Assembly (NCBI RefSeq): GCF_022482365.1
Contig: NZ_JAKVPE010000001.1
Span: forward strand, 372,001-436,000
Direction: 5' to 3'
DNA length: 64,000 nt
Source: Limosilactobacillus sp.
GTDB lineage: Bacteria; Bacillota; Bacilli; Lactobacillales; Lactobacillaceae
Notes under the pieces: model-generated
What the model saw: only the letters and a program-made list of their open reading frames with translations
The model's database searches: none
Told to the model about the DNA's origin: nothing
Made by a program: the position numbers and the translations under genes
Shown here: piece after piece, positions 24,928 through 34,189 of the stretch
Numbering within the stretch: the first letter of the stretch is position 1
Layout: each line of letters starts with the position of its first letter

Positions 24928-27255
24928 ATGACTAATGATCCAAGCTTAAATAAAATTCATATCGTTTTCAACGGCCAAGAAACACCACCGATGAAGGTGA
25001 GCCAGCTCTTTGATGCCCACCGCTTTAACCGTTTAACTGCGGTCACGGGAGCAGTGACGGCCGATTTCATCAACGATTACCTGAGCAAATTCATTCAAGT
25101 CGAGATCGCTCTGAAAACGCCAGTAACTGCTGATGCTAATACTGCTGAGGACGAGATCACCAAAGAAGCGTTAGCCAACGCTCTCTTAGCAATGGCCAAT
25201 AAGCAGCCGGCTAAGCTTTTCGAAGGCTTGACTAGTGCCAACCAGGCAAACGTGCTGAATGGCCTGTTTAGCGTTGAAATCTCACCGGCGCAGGCCTTGC
25301 ATTCCCAATTCTACCTGCTCAGCAATTCGGAAACGCACGATACGCGGGTAATCCTCGGGAGCATCAATCTTGATCAGAAAGACTTTGATAAGGGCCAAAA
25401 TCGCTTTGAGGAAATTCTGGTCTTTGATAGCGATATTCGGCTGTTCCAAAACCTTAGCGAACATTTTAAGAAGGATATTAAACCCGTTCTGCGGCCATAT
25501 TTCACGGCTAACCTCCTGAAGGCCGCGCAAGCACAGCTGGACGAGGGGGCCAAGGACAAGCAGACCACCACCGGCAATCAGGTGGTGATCCTTGATAACG
25601 AGACAACTGATCAGATTGCCGCGGCGGACATGACCGACATCATCAGTCACGACGTTCAACAGCTCTTGGATAAGAAACTGATTCCAGAAGCGACCACGCT
25701 TGCGATGCGTGAGGTGACAACCAACCGTTCGCAGACAAAGGAAGCAATTGAGCGGGACGTCAAGCAGCATGACACGATCTACACCCTGCAGAAGGGGTCG
25801 GTTTCACCACGGGCAGCCAAGCCAAAGATCAAGACTCGTGAAAAAATCTACCAGCAGGTTCAGCAGGCCCTGATCAGTGGCATGACGCCACAGCAGCGCA
25901 AGGCTGAAAAGAAATACACGACCTTCCTTTACGATCGACCAATGGAGCGGAACCTATTGGCCAATAATAGTGGCCTTTACGTGCCGAACGATGCCGGAAC
26001 CCACCCAATTCCCTTTGGCAAGCTAGCAACAATCAGCCAGATTCGCGATGGCCTGAAGAGCATCAATGCCGTCTTGGATGGCTACCGGAAGTACGTGGTA
26101 GACTACGACGACGATTACGGGAAACGATTCTACGAAGCAATCCTTTACGCCTTTACCGCACCCTTCCTGTGGGAAATTCGTCAGAAGGCCAGCCTGAACC
26201 CCGAGGACGGGAATGATGTGCCGAACTTCCTGGTGTTGGGAGCAACGGCCGGTTCCGGGAAGTCAACACTTTTGCGGATCATTAATCAGCTGACTTGGAA
26301 CACCGACCGCTCACTGATCGACTTTGGGACGATTTACCCAAGTGATACCGCCCAAAAGAAAACCAAGACGGTCGAAGCTATTGAGCACTACATGAAGCAG
26401 GGAAGCTCCTATCCGGTTCTGCTGGATGAGATTGAACCGTACTTCTTCCAGCAGGATCAGTACAGTCGGCACCTGGTAGTGGATACGATGAACGAGTTGA
26501 TCAACAATCCCCACCCAATCGCACCCTTAATTGGGACGACCAACTACGATTCCGGATTTACGATGCTTCGTGAAACCGCACGACGAACCTACTACCTGCA
26601 GATGGATAAGGTGATCGACGACCGGCAAAAGGGCGAGGCTAACAAGTACATCTACAACGTTCGCCAGACCCTCAACAACACGCTCTTCAAGGACTTCGTA
26701 ATGCGGATGGCTAACCTGCTTGAGGACGATGAGACCCCATGGCGGGACTTCAACACCGCTAACGGCCAGCTTGACTTCCTGTCAAACACCCGGCAGATCT
26801 TCCGGGACTACTACAAGATGGCCGGAATGGAAGTGCCAGCCTACTTTGCGGATCAGATCTGCGATGACTTCCAGGAGAGCTCCCGGAATAGCTGGGCGAA
26901 ATTGTATGTCACCCAGGCCGACGACTTCAAGTATCGCGAGGCCGACGACAGTCTCTTGTTTGACATCTCCAAGCTCAATACCTTTAACGGTTTCTCGGCC
27001 GATAGCATCGAGAAGTACCGGAACGCCCTGCCGATCGAACTCTGCGTCGACGGCATTAACGGTAAGCGGGGGAAGTTCGTGGAGATCAAGGCCCCGGACT
27101 TCTTCAAGTGGATTGGAGAGCGCAACCCATATGCTAAGAATTCCGAGACGAGCTCTGAAACATCATCCCCAGAGACAAATGATGACCAACAAACTGTCTC
27201 GCAAGAAGAAAAGCCAGTTAAAAAGAAGGGCTTTTGGGCCCGGTTATTCGGTTAA
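24928..27255 (+). CDS. PLD-like/AAA+ ATPase fusion of unknown function
   Basis: 775 residues. The N-terminal third resembles a phospholipase D-like fold with an imperfect HKD box: HSQFYLL at about 125 (H-x-Q in place of H-x-K), GSINL at 144-148 and an Asn/Glu-rich follow-up (QNRFEEILVF). A linker precedes a P-loop NTPase with Walker A GATAGSGKST (about 438), Walker B YPVLLDEIEPYFF (about 495-508), a sensor-like IGTTNYDS and an arginine pair in RETARRTYY. The tail ends in KKKGFWARLFG, a possible membrane-binding amphipathic end. PLD-like domains fused to ATPases occur in restriction and anti-phage proteins, but I recognise no described system. Monocistronic: AAAGGATAA before the ATG and a strong terminator after. 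Confidence 0.75.
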   Translation: MTNDPSLNKIHIVFNGQETPPMKVSQLFDAHRFNRLTAVTGAVTADFINDYLSKFIQVEIALKTPVTADANTAEDEITKEALANALLAMANKQPAKLFEGLTSANQANVLNGLFSVEISPAQALHSQFYLLSNSETHDTRVILGSINLDQKDFDKGQNRFEEILVFDSDIRLFQNLSEHFKKDIKPVLRPYFTANLLKAAQAQLDEGAKDKQTTTGNQVVILDNETTDQIAAADMTDIISHDVQQLLDKKLIPEATTLAMREVTTNRSQTKEAIERDVKQHDTIYTLQKGSVSPRAAKPKIKTREKIYQQVQQALISGMTPQQRKAEKKYTTFLYDRPMERNLLANNSGLYVPNDAGTHPIPFGKLATISQIRDGLKSINAVLDGYRKYVVDYDDDYGKRFYEAILYAFTAPFLWEIRQKASLNPEDGNDVPNFLVLGATAGSGKSTLLRIINQLTWNTDRSLIDFGTIYPSDTAQKKTKTVEAIEHYMKQGSSYPVLLDEIEPYFFQQDQYSRHLVVDTMNELINNPHPIAPLIGTTNYDSGFTMLRETARRTYYLQMDKVIDDRQKGEANKYIYNVRQTLNNTLFKDFVMRMANLLEDDETPWRDFNTANGQLDFLSNTRQIFRDYYKMAGMEVPAYFADQICDDFQESSRNSWAKLYVTQADDFKYREADDSLLFDISKLNTFNGFSADSIEKYRNALPIELCVDGINGKRGKFVEIKAPDFFKWIGERNPYAKNSETSSETSSPETNDDQQTVSQEEKPVKKKGFWARLFG

Positions 27256-27257
27256 GG

Positions 27258-27305
27258 CCAAAACGTGGCAAAGCAATTATCCGCTTTGTCACGTTTTGTT
27301 TTAAA
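27258..27305 (+). terminator. Terminator of the PLD/AAA+ gene
   Basis: AAAACGTGGCAAAGC pairs with GCTTTGTCACGTTTT (one mismatch), followed by a T-rich tract. Confidence 0.88.
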
Positions 27306-27383
27306 TTTAATTGATTTTATTCACCAACCGGGCGAACTTGCGCGATAATAATGATAGACGAAATGGTGAAAAGAGCTGATTAG

Positions 27384-28259
27384 ATGCAACGTCTCCATAA
27401 AATTGGCAAATTTATTGGCTACGGGCTGGGGGGATTATGCCTCGTCCTCGTGTTAACCCAGGCCTTCCTTCTGCGGGGGACTGCCGGGCAGACACTCAAT
27501 TCGCATGCCTATCGGGATGATACTCATTATTCCCGGGTACCAACGCTGCTCATCCCCGGCTGGGGTGGCAACACGGTTACCTACAACCGGCTGATTAAGA
27601 CCTATCAGCGGCAAAACGTCGCCCAGAAAGTGATGACCGTTTGGGTTTCACCGCGTAATCACATCCGGGTCAGCGGGAGTTGGCACGGGCAAAAGAACGC
27701 CCTGATCCAGGTGCTGTTTGACTGGAACTATAGCGGAACATACCATCCCCAGGTTACCCAGCTGCGTCACGTCCTAATTTATTTGCGGACCCACTACGGA
27801 ATTAAGCGGACCAACGTCATTGCCCATTCGTATGGCGGGACCGAATTCATCCACGCTTACATGGGTTCCAAGTGGCTTCAGCACCACCTCCAGCTGCACA
27901 AACTGGTCTTCCTCGGGGTTCCGGTGGAGGAAAGTCTGCCGGAGCGGCTGTCCTACCACTACCCGCTCATTCACCATTCCAAAGATCAGAACTTCCAGCG
28001 GCTTTACCACCAGATGAAGAATTGGCAGGTCAACTATCCGGTGATTATCTATAACCTGATGGGCACAAAGGAGGGGAGCCGGGTTACGGATGGTTCCGTT
28101 CCCCATATCCAGTCGGAGATGCTGAAGGCACTGATCCAGTCACACCCAACAATTGAATACCACCAGAAAAACTACCGGAACACGTCCCACACGCAGCTGC
28201 ACGATCGACCCCTGATCCTGCGGCAGATCCGGCAGATTCTCTGGGGAAAGGAGCAGTAG
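27384..28259 (+). CDS. DUF915 alpha/beta hydrolase, membrane-anchored or secreted
   Basis: 291 residues. A basic N-terminus and hydrophobic segment (GYGLGGLCLVLVLTQAFLL, 13-31) give a signal anchor. The hydrolase fold shows the oxyanion strand PTLLIPGWGGN and the nucleophile elbow AHSYGGTEF (Ser in H-S-Y-G-G). The catalytic His is probably in the RNTSHTQLHD segment near the C-terminus. DUF915 proteins are cell-surface hydrolases of Firmicutes with unknown substrates. Its stop is followed after 2 bases by a small coding region, so the two are coupled. Confidence 0.88.
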   Translation: MQRLHKIGKFIGYGLGGLCLVLVLTQAFLLRGTAGQTLNSHAYRDDTHYSRVPTLLIPGWGGNTVTYNRLIKTYQRQNVAQKVMTVWVSPRNHIRVSGSWHGQKNALIQVLFDWNYSGTYHPQVTQLRHVLIYLRTHYGIKRTNVIAHSYGGTEFIHAYMGSKWLQHHLQLHKLVFLGVPVEESLPERLSYHYPLIHHSKDQNFQRLYHQMKNWQVNYPVIIYNLMGTKEGSRVTDGSVPHIQSEMLKALIQSHPTIEYHQKNYRNTSHTQLHDRPLILRQIRQILWGKEQ

Positions 28260-28261
28260 GT

Positions 28262-28417
28262 ATGCAAAAAGAACACGGTCAGGTGACCGGCTTAATCTGG
28301 CGCGGTCCGGATGACCTGGCGACTTACCAGTTACTCAAGAACTATGCCGATCAGCATCAACTGACGGTCCCAGCGGCAGCAAAACAGCTGCTCGCCGAAG
28401 CCCTGCGGAAGCATTAG
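28262..28417 (+). CDS. Small uncharacterised protein (51 aa)
   Basis: ATG with AAAGGAG 10 bases upstream, inside the end of the DUF915 gene. The 51-residue product (MQKEHGQVTGLIWRGPDDLA, then a helical TYQLLKNYADQHQLTVPAAA and KQLLAEALRKH) has no signal peptide or membrane segment. The helix-strand pattern and basic end faintly resemble a ribbon-helix-helix or adaptor peptide, but I cannot assign a family. Two-base spacing implies co-expression with the hydrolase. Confidence 0.65.
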   Translation: MQKEHGQVTGLIWRGPDDLATYQLLKNYADQHQLTVPAAAKQLLAEALRKH

Positions 28418-28510
28418 GTAAAATTTATCAAGTGTAAACATTTTACTTTAGGAGCCCTTCTTACTAAAATATAGTCATAATTTTAAAACGCGAAAGAGGG
28501 ACTTTTAGCG

Positions 28511-29380
28511 ATGAAGCAAATTGTTGATCAGTATTTTGATGGGGAGCGACCACTCTTTGGGGCGCACGACCTCCAATTGATTCGAACGACCTTTGGAGAA
28601 GGGGAGCCCCCGTTGAAGAATGGTCACGACTTAGAGCTCGACGGGGTGGTTTTCCAGTGGAAATACCCACTTTGGTATGACAAACACGTCAAAGTCGACA
28701 ATACTATTTGGGAGACTATGTCGCGCTCCGGGATCTGGTACACTGATGACATCACAGTGACCAACAGCGCAATCCAGGCCCCTAAGCAGTTTCGGCGCTG
28801 CGACGGGGTGAACCTGAAGAACGTTCACTTCGGGGATGCCGCAGAAACGCTCTGGTCCTGTAAGAACATTCGCATGGAAAATGTCCAGGCCACTGGCGAC
28901 TACTTCGGCATGAACAGCGAGAACGTCTACGCCGATCACCTGAACCTGATCGGGAACTACGGTTTTGACGGGGCCAAGAACGTTGAGGTTCATAACTCAA
29001 CGATGGTCACCAAGGACAATTTCTGGAACTGCGAAAACGTGGTTGTCTACGACTCGGTCTTAAACGGTGAATACCTCGCCTGGAATACCAACCACATTAC
29101 ATTGATTAACTGCACGATCATCAGTGATCAGGGGCTCTGTTACACTAAGAACTTGACGATGAAGAATTGCCGCTTGCTGCGGACGGATTTAGCCTTTGAA
29201 TACTGTGAGAACATTGATGCCGAAATCGATTCCGCGATCATGAGCGTTAAGAACCCGATCAGCGGACGGATTAAGGCCCGCCACATCGATGAAATCATCA
29301 TGGATCCCAACGAGATCGACCCCAGCAAGACGACCATCGTGACTGACGATGATTCCGACCAGCACATCAAGCAACACTAG
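28511..29380 (+). CDS. DUF3737 family right-handed beta-helix protein
   Basis: 289 residues. Short repeats of strand-turn units run through the protein (GVNLKNVHFGD, NIRMENVQATGD, NVYADHLNLIGN, NVEVHNSTMVTK, NVVVYDSVLNGE, HITLINCTIISD), giving a parallel beta-helix. DUF3737 proteins are widespread in gut lactobacilli and have no known reaction; there is no signal peptide. The next gene (C-S lyase) starts 16 bases later, so they form an operon. The start ATG is preceded by GAAAGAGGGA. Confidence 0.88.
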   Translation: MKQIVDQYFDGERPLFGAHDLQLIRTTFGEGEPPLKNGHDLELDGVVFQWKYPLWYDKHVKVDNTIWETMSRSGIWYTDDITVTNSAIQAPKQFRRCDGVNLKNVHFGDAAETLWSCKNIRMENVQATGDYFGMNSENVYADHLNLIGNYGFDGAKNVEVHNSTMVTKDNFWNCENVVVYDSVLNGEYLAWNTNHITLINCTIISDQGLCYTKNLTMKNCRLLRTDLAFEYCENIDAEIDSAIMSVKNPISGRIKARHIDEIIMDPNEIDPSKTTIVTDDDSDQHIKQH

Positions 29381-29396
29381 AAGGGAAGCATGGATA

Positions 29397-30572
29397 ATGA
29401 AATATGATTTTGACACGATCCTTGACCGGCGCGCTACCAATTCCGAAAAGTGGCATATCAAGGAGGGCGAGCTGCCGCTGACCATCGCCGACATGGACTT
29501 CAAGACGGCCACCGAAATCACGGATGCCATGAAGAAAAAGATCGACCAGGGGGCATTTGGCTACGAGTACCCAACCAAGGAATACTATGAGGCCGTTGCC
29601 TACTGGTACCAAAGCGAACACCACGCCCATGCCGAGACCGATTGGATGCGTTTCACGACCGGGGTCATTCCGGCCCTGACGGCCAGCGTTCACCACTTCA
29701 GCCACGAGGGCGACAACGTCCTGCTGATGGAGCCGGTCTACAACACCTTCTATAACTCGATCATCAACAGCGGCCGGCACGTCATTGCCAGCCAGCAGCT
29801 CTACGACAACGAAACTCACACCTACCAGGTTGATTGGTACGACCTGGAGGACAAGCTGGCCAACCCGTTGACCACCTTGATGATCCTTTGCAACCCTCAC
29901 AACCCGACCGGCTACGTCTGGACCAGGGATGAACTGGAACGCATCTTGTCCCTTGCCAAGCGTCACGGGGTGATCGTGATTTCCGATGAAATTCACGGCG
30001 ATCTGGTACTGGAAGGGGCGGATTACACCCCGGCCTTCTCGCTGCCAACCGATTTGACGACCAACCTGATTACCCTGGTTTCGACCAGTAAGACCTTCAA
30101 CCTGGCGGCCCTGCACTCGGCCACCGGGATCGTGCCGAATCCAATCCTGCGGGAGCGCTTCGACCGGGCCATCAACAAGTATGAGGTGGCCGAGCCAAAC
30201 CTGCTAGCCATCCCGACGACCATTGCAGCCTACCGTCACGGTGCGGATTGGCTTCACCAACTGAAGGATTATGTGCGTGGCAACAAGGAATACGTTGCCG
30301 AATTCATCAAGCAGAATCTGCCGGAACTGCACCTGGTTCCGGGGACGGCCACCTACCTGCTCTGGATTGACACCAGTGCCCTGAGCGATGATAGCCAGCA
30401 GCTGGCTGACTTTATCCGTGAAGATACGGGTCTGATCATCAATCCGGGGACTTACTACCACGGTAATGGTGGCGACTTTATCCGAATCAATATCGCCTAT
30501 CCGCGCAAGCAGATCGAGGATGGGATGAAGCGGCTTGCCAAGGCAATTACCGATTTTCCGGATGCTAAGTAG
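29397..30572 (+). CDS. PLP-dependent C-S lyase / aminotransferase (MalY/PatB family)
   Basis: 391 residues. Fold-type I aminotransferase I/II, MalY/PatB branch: MKYDFDTILDRRATNSEKWH, MRFTTGVIPALTASVHHF, CNPHNPTGYVW, PLP-Asp in VISDEIHGDLV, Schiff-base Lys in STSKTFNLAALHS and the substrate-carboxylate Arg in FIRINIAYPR. These enzymes cleave cystathionine or cysteine C-S bonds, giving pyruvate, ammonia and a thiol. AGAAGGGA upstream supports the ATG at 29397 rather than an earlier in-frame GTG that overlaps the DUF3737 gene. Confidence 0.9.
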   Translation: MKYDFDTILDRRATNSEKWHIKEGELPLTIADMDFKTATEITDAMKKKIDQGAFGYEYPTKEYYEAVAYWYQSEHHAHAETDWMRFTTGVIPALTASVHHFSHEGDNVLLMEPVYNTFYNSIINSGRHVIASQQLYDNETHTYQVDWYDLEDKLANPLTTLMILCNPHNPTGYVWTRDELERILSLAKRHGVIVISDEIHGDLVLEGADYTPAFSLPTDLTTNLITLVSTSKTFNLAALHSATGIVPNPILRERFDRAINKYEVAEPNLLAIPTTIAAYRHGADWLHQLKDYVRGNKEYVAEFIKQNLPELHLVPGTATYLLWIDTSALSDDSQQLADFIREDTGLIINPGTYYHGNGGDFIRINIAYPRKQIEDGMKRLAKAITDFPDAK

Positions 30573-30581
30573 CCGGTTTAA

Positions 30582-30636
30582 ACTACTAACGCCAGCTCTC
30601 GAACTAGTAATTTGCTCGTGGGCTGGCGTTGTTTTA
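30582..30636. terminator. Bidirectional terminator
   Basis: TAACGCCAGC pairs with GCTGGCGTTG, then TTTTATTTA. It lies between the convergent C-S lyase and wecB-like genes. Confidence 0.75.
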
Positions 30637-31740
30637 TTTAATCAGATAATCATGGCAAATTTGGCCGATGCGCTCGGCCGCGTGGCCATCACCGTAAGGA
30701 TTCTTGGCTTCTGCCATTTGCTTGTATTCCTGAGGATCATCGAGCAAATGTTCCATCGCCGCCTTAACCCGATGGTAGTCAGTACCGACGACTTTCAGCG
30801 TGCCGGCGGTAACCCCCTCGGGCCGCTCGGTAGCATCGCGGAGAACCAAAACCGGTTTGTTTAAGGATGGGGCCTCTTCCTGAACACCACCGGAATCGGT
30901 CATGATAAAGTAGCTTCGGGCCGCCAGATTATGAAAGTCGAGGACGTCAAGCGGGTCGATCAGGTGAACGTTCGCCACGCCATCAAAGATCCGGTGCGCC
31001 GTTTCCTGGACCCGGGGACTGAGGTGAACCGGGTAAACCACGTCGATCTGGGGCCGCTGGCTGGCAACATCCCGGACAGCTCTGAAGACTTCTTCCATCG
31101 GTGATCCCTGATTTTCCCGCCGGTGCATAGTCAACAAAATAATGCGGTGATCATCCGGAATCTTGCTTAAGATCTCATGATGGTAGTCCTGACTGACCGT
31201 GTAGTGAAGGGCATCAATCGCCGTGTTTCCGGTGACAAAGATCTGTTTGGCTGGGTGGTTCTCCTTGAGCAGGTTTTCCCGACTGAGTGGGGTGGGAGCA
31301 AAGTAGAGCGTGGTGAGGTCGTCGGTTAGTTGGCGATTGGCCTCCTCCGGGAACGGTGCGGCCAGGTTCCACGTCCGCAGTCCCGCCTCAACGTGCCCGA
31401 TCGGAACATGGTGATAGAAGGCACTGAGGCTGGCGGCCATGGTGGTCGTGGTGTCCCCGTGAACCAATAGGAGATCTGGCTTTTCTTGGTTAAGGATTTC
31501 ATCCAGTCCGGACAGCACCTTGTTGGTTATCATTGTGAGAGTTTGGCTTTGATGCATAATTTTGAGGTCGTAGTCCGGTTGGAGCTTGAAAACGTCGAGC
31601 ACCTGCTGAAGCATTTCCCGGTGTTGGCCGGTTACCACGACGATTGGCGTCAGGTCCGGTTCCTTTTCCAACTGCTTGACGACCGGCGCCATCTTAATGG
31701 CCTCCGGACGGGTGCCGAAGACAAGCATTATCTTTTTCAA
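30634..31740 (-). CDS. wecB: UDP-N-acetylglucosamine 2-epimerase (non-hydrolysing)
   Basis: 368 residues. MKKIMLVFGTRPEAIKMAPV opens the first Rossmann domain. VHGDTTTTMAASLSAFY, IGHVEAGLRTWNLAAPFPEE (catalytic His/Glu region) and TDSGGVQEEAPSLNKPVL (UDP-binding) are all present. The enzyme interconverts UDP-GlcNAc and UDP-ManNAc in the cytoplasm. As the last gene of the operon after a processive GT2 and a GH8 hydrolase (start adjoining the GH8 stop), it probably supplies UDP-ManNAc for the polymer, though a role in wall teichoic acid is also possible. Confidence 0.93.
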   Translation of the reverse strand: MKKIMLVFGTRPEAIKMAPVVKQLEKEPDLTPIVVVTGQHREMLQQVLDVFKLQPDYDLKIMHQSQTLTMITNKVLSGLDEILNQEKPDLLLVHGDTTTTMAASLSAFYHHVPIGHVEAGLRTWNLAAPFPEEANRQLTDDLTTLYFAPTPLSRENLLKENHPAKQIFVTGNTAIDALHYTVSQDYHHEILSKIPDDHRIILLTMHRRENQGSPMEEVFRAVRDVASQRPQIDVVYPVHLSPRVQETAHRIFDGVANVHLIDPLDVLDFHNLAARSYFIMTDSGGVQEEAPSLNKPVLVLRDATERPEGVTAGTLKVVGTDYHRVKAAMEHLLDDPQEYKQMAEAKNPYGDGHAAERIGQICHDYLIK

Positions 31741-32868
31741 TTATCTCATTCCTTTCAGCGCGGCAATTGTCGTAAGCGTTGCGTCATAATAGTTGTGTTT
31801 CGTCAGTGGCTTGGCGAAGATGTGCTTCTGGCTTTCAAAGAGGTTGTCATAGCCGCGGCCCCGGTTGGCGCTGACGGCATAGAAGATTGGGGCGCTGAAG
31901 CTGTCGGATTGGTAGTGGTTCAGCTGTTTGCTGTTTAGTCGGTAGCCAGCGGTGACGTACTGGCGATGGGCAAAGAACTTCATCATCTTCGTCAGCACCT
32001 TCTGGGCCCGCGGATCCTTGCAGTCCGCTAGCATCATCGGTACCCGGCAGGCGTTAGCAGAGTAGTTGCCATCGTTTTTGCCGGCAACCGCGTTTGGTCG
32101 GACCGGCTTGGCCGAATGCCTGCCAACCCAGGCAAAGTCCGGGACGAGACCGGTCTTGTGCTGCTTACTGAGGGTCAGCAGGTGGTCCAGCATGCCGTTC
32201 TTAACGGTTCGCCACCGCCGATCGTGGGAAAGTTGGTAGAACTGGTCGAAAAAGCTTGGGGCAACGTCGGAGGTCCGCATTAGGCGGTAATATTTGGAAT
32301 CGGCCGTTGCCCAGTCACCAACCGTTAGCGACCGGGTTTGTGGATTGTATTCGTAGTGGAGGATATCGGCGCACACTTTTTGCTCCAGCTGACGGTAGTA
32401 ACTGGCGTGCTGTGGCCAAACCTTCGCCGCGGATCGGAGGGAGGCGGCGATGAAGAGGTCCCCATCGGTTGCGCTGTTGGCCTGGCTAGTCCACTTGCCT
32501 TTCTTAGATGCTTGTCGCCAGGCCATCAAATGGTTCCGGTGCGATTTGACCGTATCACGATGGGCAAGGTAGTAATTAAGCAGGTGGCGGTAATCTTTTT
32601 CTTGCGCCCACCCCTTCTCACCGGCCCAGGCCGTGATGCAGAGGCCGTACCCCTGACCTTCAGAAAGGGCGACGGGCTTGCGGCGATTATTGCTGGTATT
32701 AACGAAGGCTCGCTCCTTGGTCTGGTTGATGACATAGGCCTCTTGCCAGCGGGTATAGGTGGTTTTCTGAATGGATTTGGGATTTTCGAGCCGAATGGTT
32801 ACCAGGGTTGCGGTATAAATCAGGGTGATGATCCCCAGCAGAATCCATAAATATCTTGAATGTTTCAT
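31741..32868 (-). CDS. Glycoside hydrolase family 8 protein, membrane-anchored (BcsZ/PssZ-like)
   Basis: 375 residues. An N-terminal anchor (LWILLGIITLIYTATLV, 7-23) is followed by a GH8 barrel: SEGQGYGLCITAW (general-acid Glu at about 70) and NSATDGDLFIAASLR (Asp at about 135), with GDWAT and NYSANACRVPMMLAD typical of the family. GH8 members in exopolysaccharide operons trim or release the nascent polymer. The ATG at 32868 follows AAGGAAG and lies 10 bases after the GT2 stop; a further upstream start would overlap that gene. Confidence 0.85.
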   Translation of the reverse strand: MKHSRYLWILLGIITLIYTATLVTIRLENPKSIQKTTYTRWQEAYVINQTKERAFVNTSNNRRKPVALSEGQGYGLCITAWAGEKGWAQEKDYRHLLNYYLAHRDTVKSHRNHLMAWRQASKKGKWTSQANSATDGDLFIAASLRSAAKVWPQHASYYRQLEQKVCADILHYEYNPQTRSLTVGDWATADSKYYRLMRTSDVAPSFFDQFYQLSHDRRWRTVKNGMLDHLLTLSKQHKTGLVPDFAWVGRHSAKPVRPNAVAGKNDGNYSANACRVPMMLADCKDPRAQKVLTKMMKFFAHRQYVTAGYRLNSKQLNHYQSDSFSAPIFYAVSANRGRGYDNLFESQKHIFAKPLTKHNYYDATLTTIAALKGMR

Positions 32869-32878
32869 GTTTTCTTCC

Positions 32879-34189
32879 TTAATCATTAAAACGTTTCGTT
32901 TTGACCCAGACGTTGCCGTTACGGTGGAAGAGAGCGTCCATCGTTACCGAGCAGATGGCATGAATCGAAACCACGATGAAGAGCTGCGAGTAGGTGAAGT
33001 AGGAGGCCAGGGCGAGCCAAACCTGGCTGGTCGTTGCCTGTCCATACTGGGTTGCCATGGCAATCGAAATCTGCAAGATGTAGAGAATGATCATTAGCAA
33101 CCAGTTCAATAACAGCAGCTGCATCATTAGAATATTACTCTCTCCGAAGGTAAAGGGGAGCGTCAATCCGGGGATGAAGAGTCGGGCGATCAGGGTGATC
33201 ACGTTGGCAATAAAGATGATATCAGACAAAACGATGGCAGCATTGAACCAAAAGAAGGTACAGGAATAGTAGAAGGTTTCCAGCTTGACCCGCCAGTTGC
33301 TGTGATCAAAGAGATGGCGGAAGTTATGGATCACAACCTGGTAGTTTCCCTTTGCCCAGCGCAGGCGCTGAAAGTAATAGTCGTGCAATCGTTCCGGTTC
33401 CTGCTGAAAGGCCTCGGAATTATAGGCCAGGGCAATCAGTTTGCCACTCTGCATGATCTTAAATGAGATATCCGTGTCCTCGGTCAGGGCCCCGTTACGC
33501 CAGCCGCCGATCGACTTGACAAATTCCCGTTTAATGATGAAATTGGTGCCAGGAATCCGGCCAATCTTAAACATGAACCAGATGGCACAGTGCTGAATGC
33601 GTTGCGTGACCACGATTTCCTGGTTAATGCACCGGGTCAGAAAATTCTGCTGAGCATTCCGTGTCTTGTTGCGACCAAAGACAGCCATGTAACGATCGGG
33701 ATTTTCGAGGGCTTTTTTCACCAGGAAGTAGAGGGCATTTTGCTCCGGCATGGCGTCCGCATCGTAAACGCCAATGAATTCGCCCTGAGCCATTTCCAGC
33801 GCTTCGTTGAGGACCCCAGCCTTTCCGCCGGTCCCGGTCCGCTCGATCACCCGGGCATTGCGGCTCCTGTATTGGGGAAGGGCAAGTACTCGCCGCATTT
33901 CCTGTGCGGTGTGATCGGCGCAATTATCCGCGAAAAGCAGCAGCTCTACTCGATCGGCCGGGTAGTGGAGGTCAAGGATCGCCTTGGTTGTCTGGGCGAT
34001 CACGACCTCCTCATTGTGGGCGGGAACGACAATCGTGATCAGGGGGTAACGGGAAAGGGGAGTAATCTTCACCAGCTTGGTGCTGTGCTTGAGCCAAAAG
34101 ACCGTTGCCCCACCCAGTGTCGTGGTGGACATTAGAAGAGAGAACCAGATGGAAACCAAGGTGATAATCATTAATATTTCTTCAACCAT
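32879..34189 (-). CDS. Processive family 2 glycosyltransferase (polysaccharide synthase)
   Basis: 436 residues. The cytoplasmic GT-A domain lies between an N-terminal helix and about three C-terminal helices. Catalytic motifs are complete: VVPAHNEE (56-61), DNCAD (88-92), DAD (143-145), TED (236-238) and QRLRW (274-278). The layout is that of BcsA/PgaC/PssC-type synthases that extend and extrude a beta-linked polymer. No PilZ domain is attached, so any c-di-GMP control would need the separate GGDEF-like protein. It overlaps the small membrane peptide gene by 3 bases. Confidence 0.9.
   Translation of the reverse strand: MVEEILMIITLVSIWFSLLMSTTTLGGATVFWLKHSTKLVKITPLSRYPLITIVVPAHNEEVVIAQTTKAILDLHYPADRVELLLFADNCADHTAQEMRRVLALPQYRSRNARVIERTGTGGKAGVLNEALEMAQGEFIGVYDADAMPEQNALYFLVKKALENPDRYMAVFGRNKTRNAQQNFLTRCINQEIVVTQRIQHCAIWFMFKIGRIPGTNFIIKREFVKSIGGWRNGALTEDTDISFKIMQSGKLIALAYNSEAFQQEPERLHDYYFQRLRWAKGNYQVVIHNFRHLFDHSNWRVKLETFYYSCTFFWFNAAIVLSDIIFIANVITLIARLFIPGLTLPFTFGESNILMMQLLLLNWLLMIILYILQISIAMATQYGQATTSQVWLALASYFTYSQLFIVVSIHAICSVTMDALFHRNGNVWVKTKRFND

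Noticed and set aside
29367-30116. 249-codon minus-strand frame
   Set aside because: Shadow of the C-S lyase gene; valine/glycine-rich composition typical of antisense frames.
32338-32850. 170-codon plus-strand frame
   Set aside because: It lies opposite the GH8 gene, whose catalytic motifs and operon position are clear.
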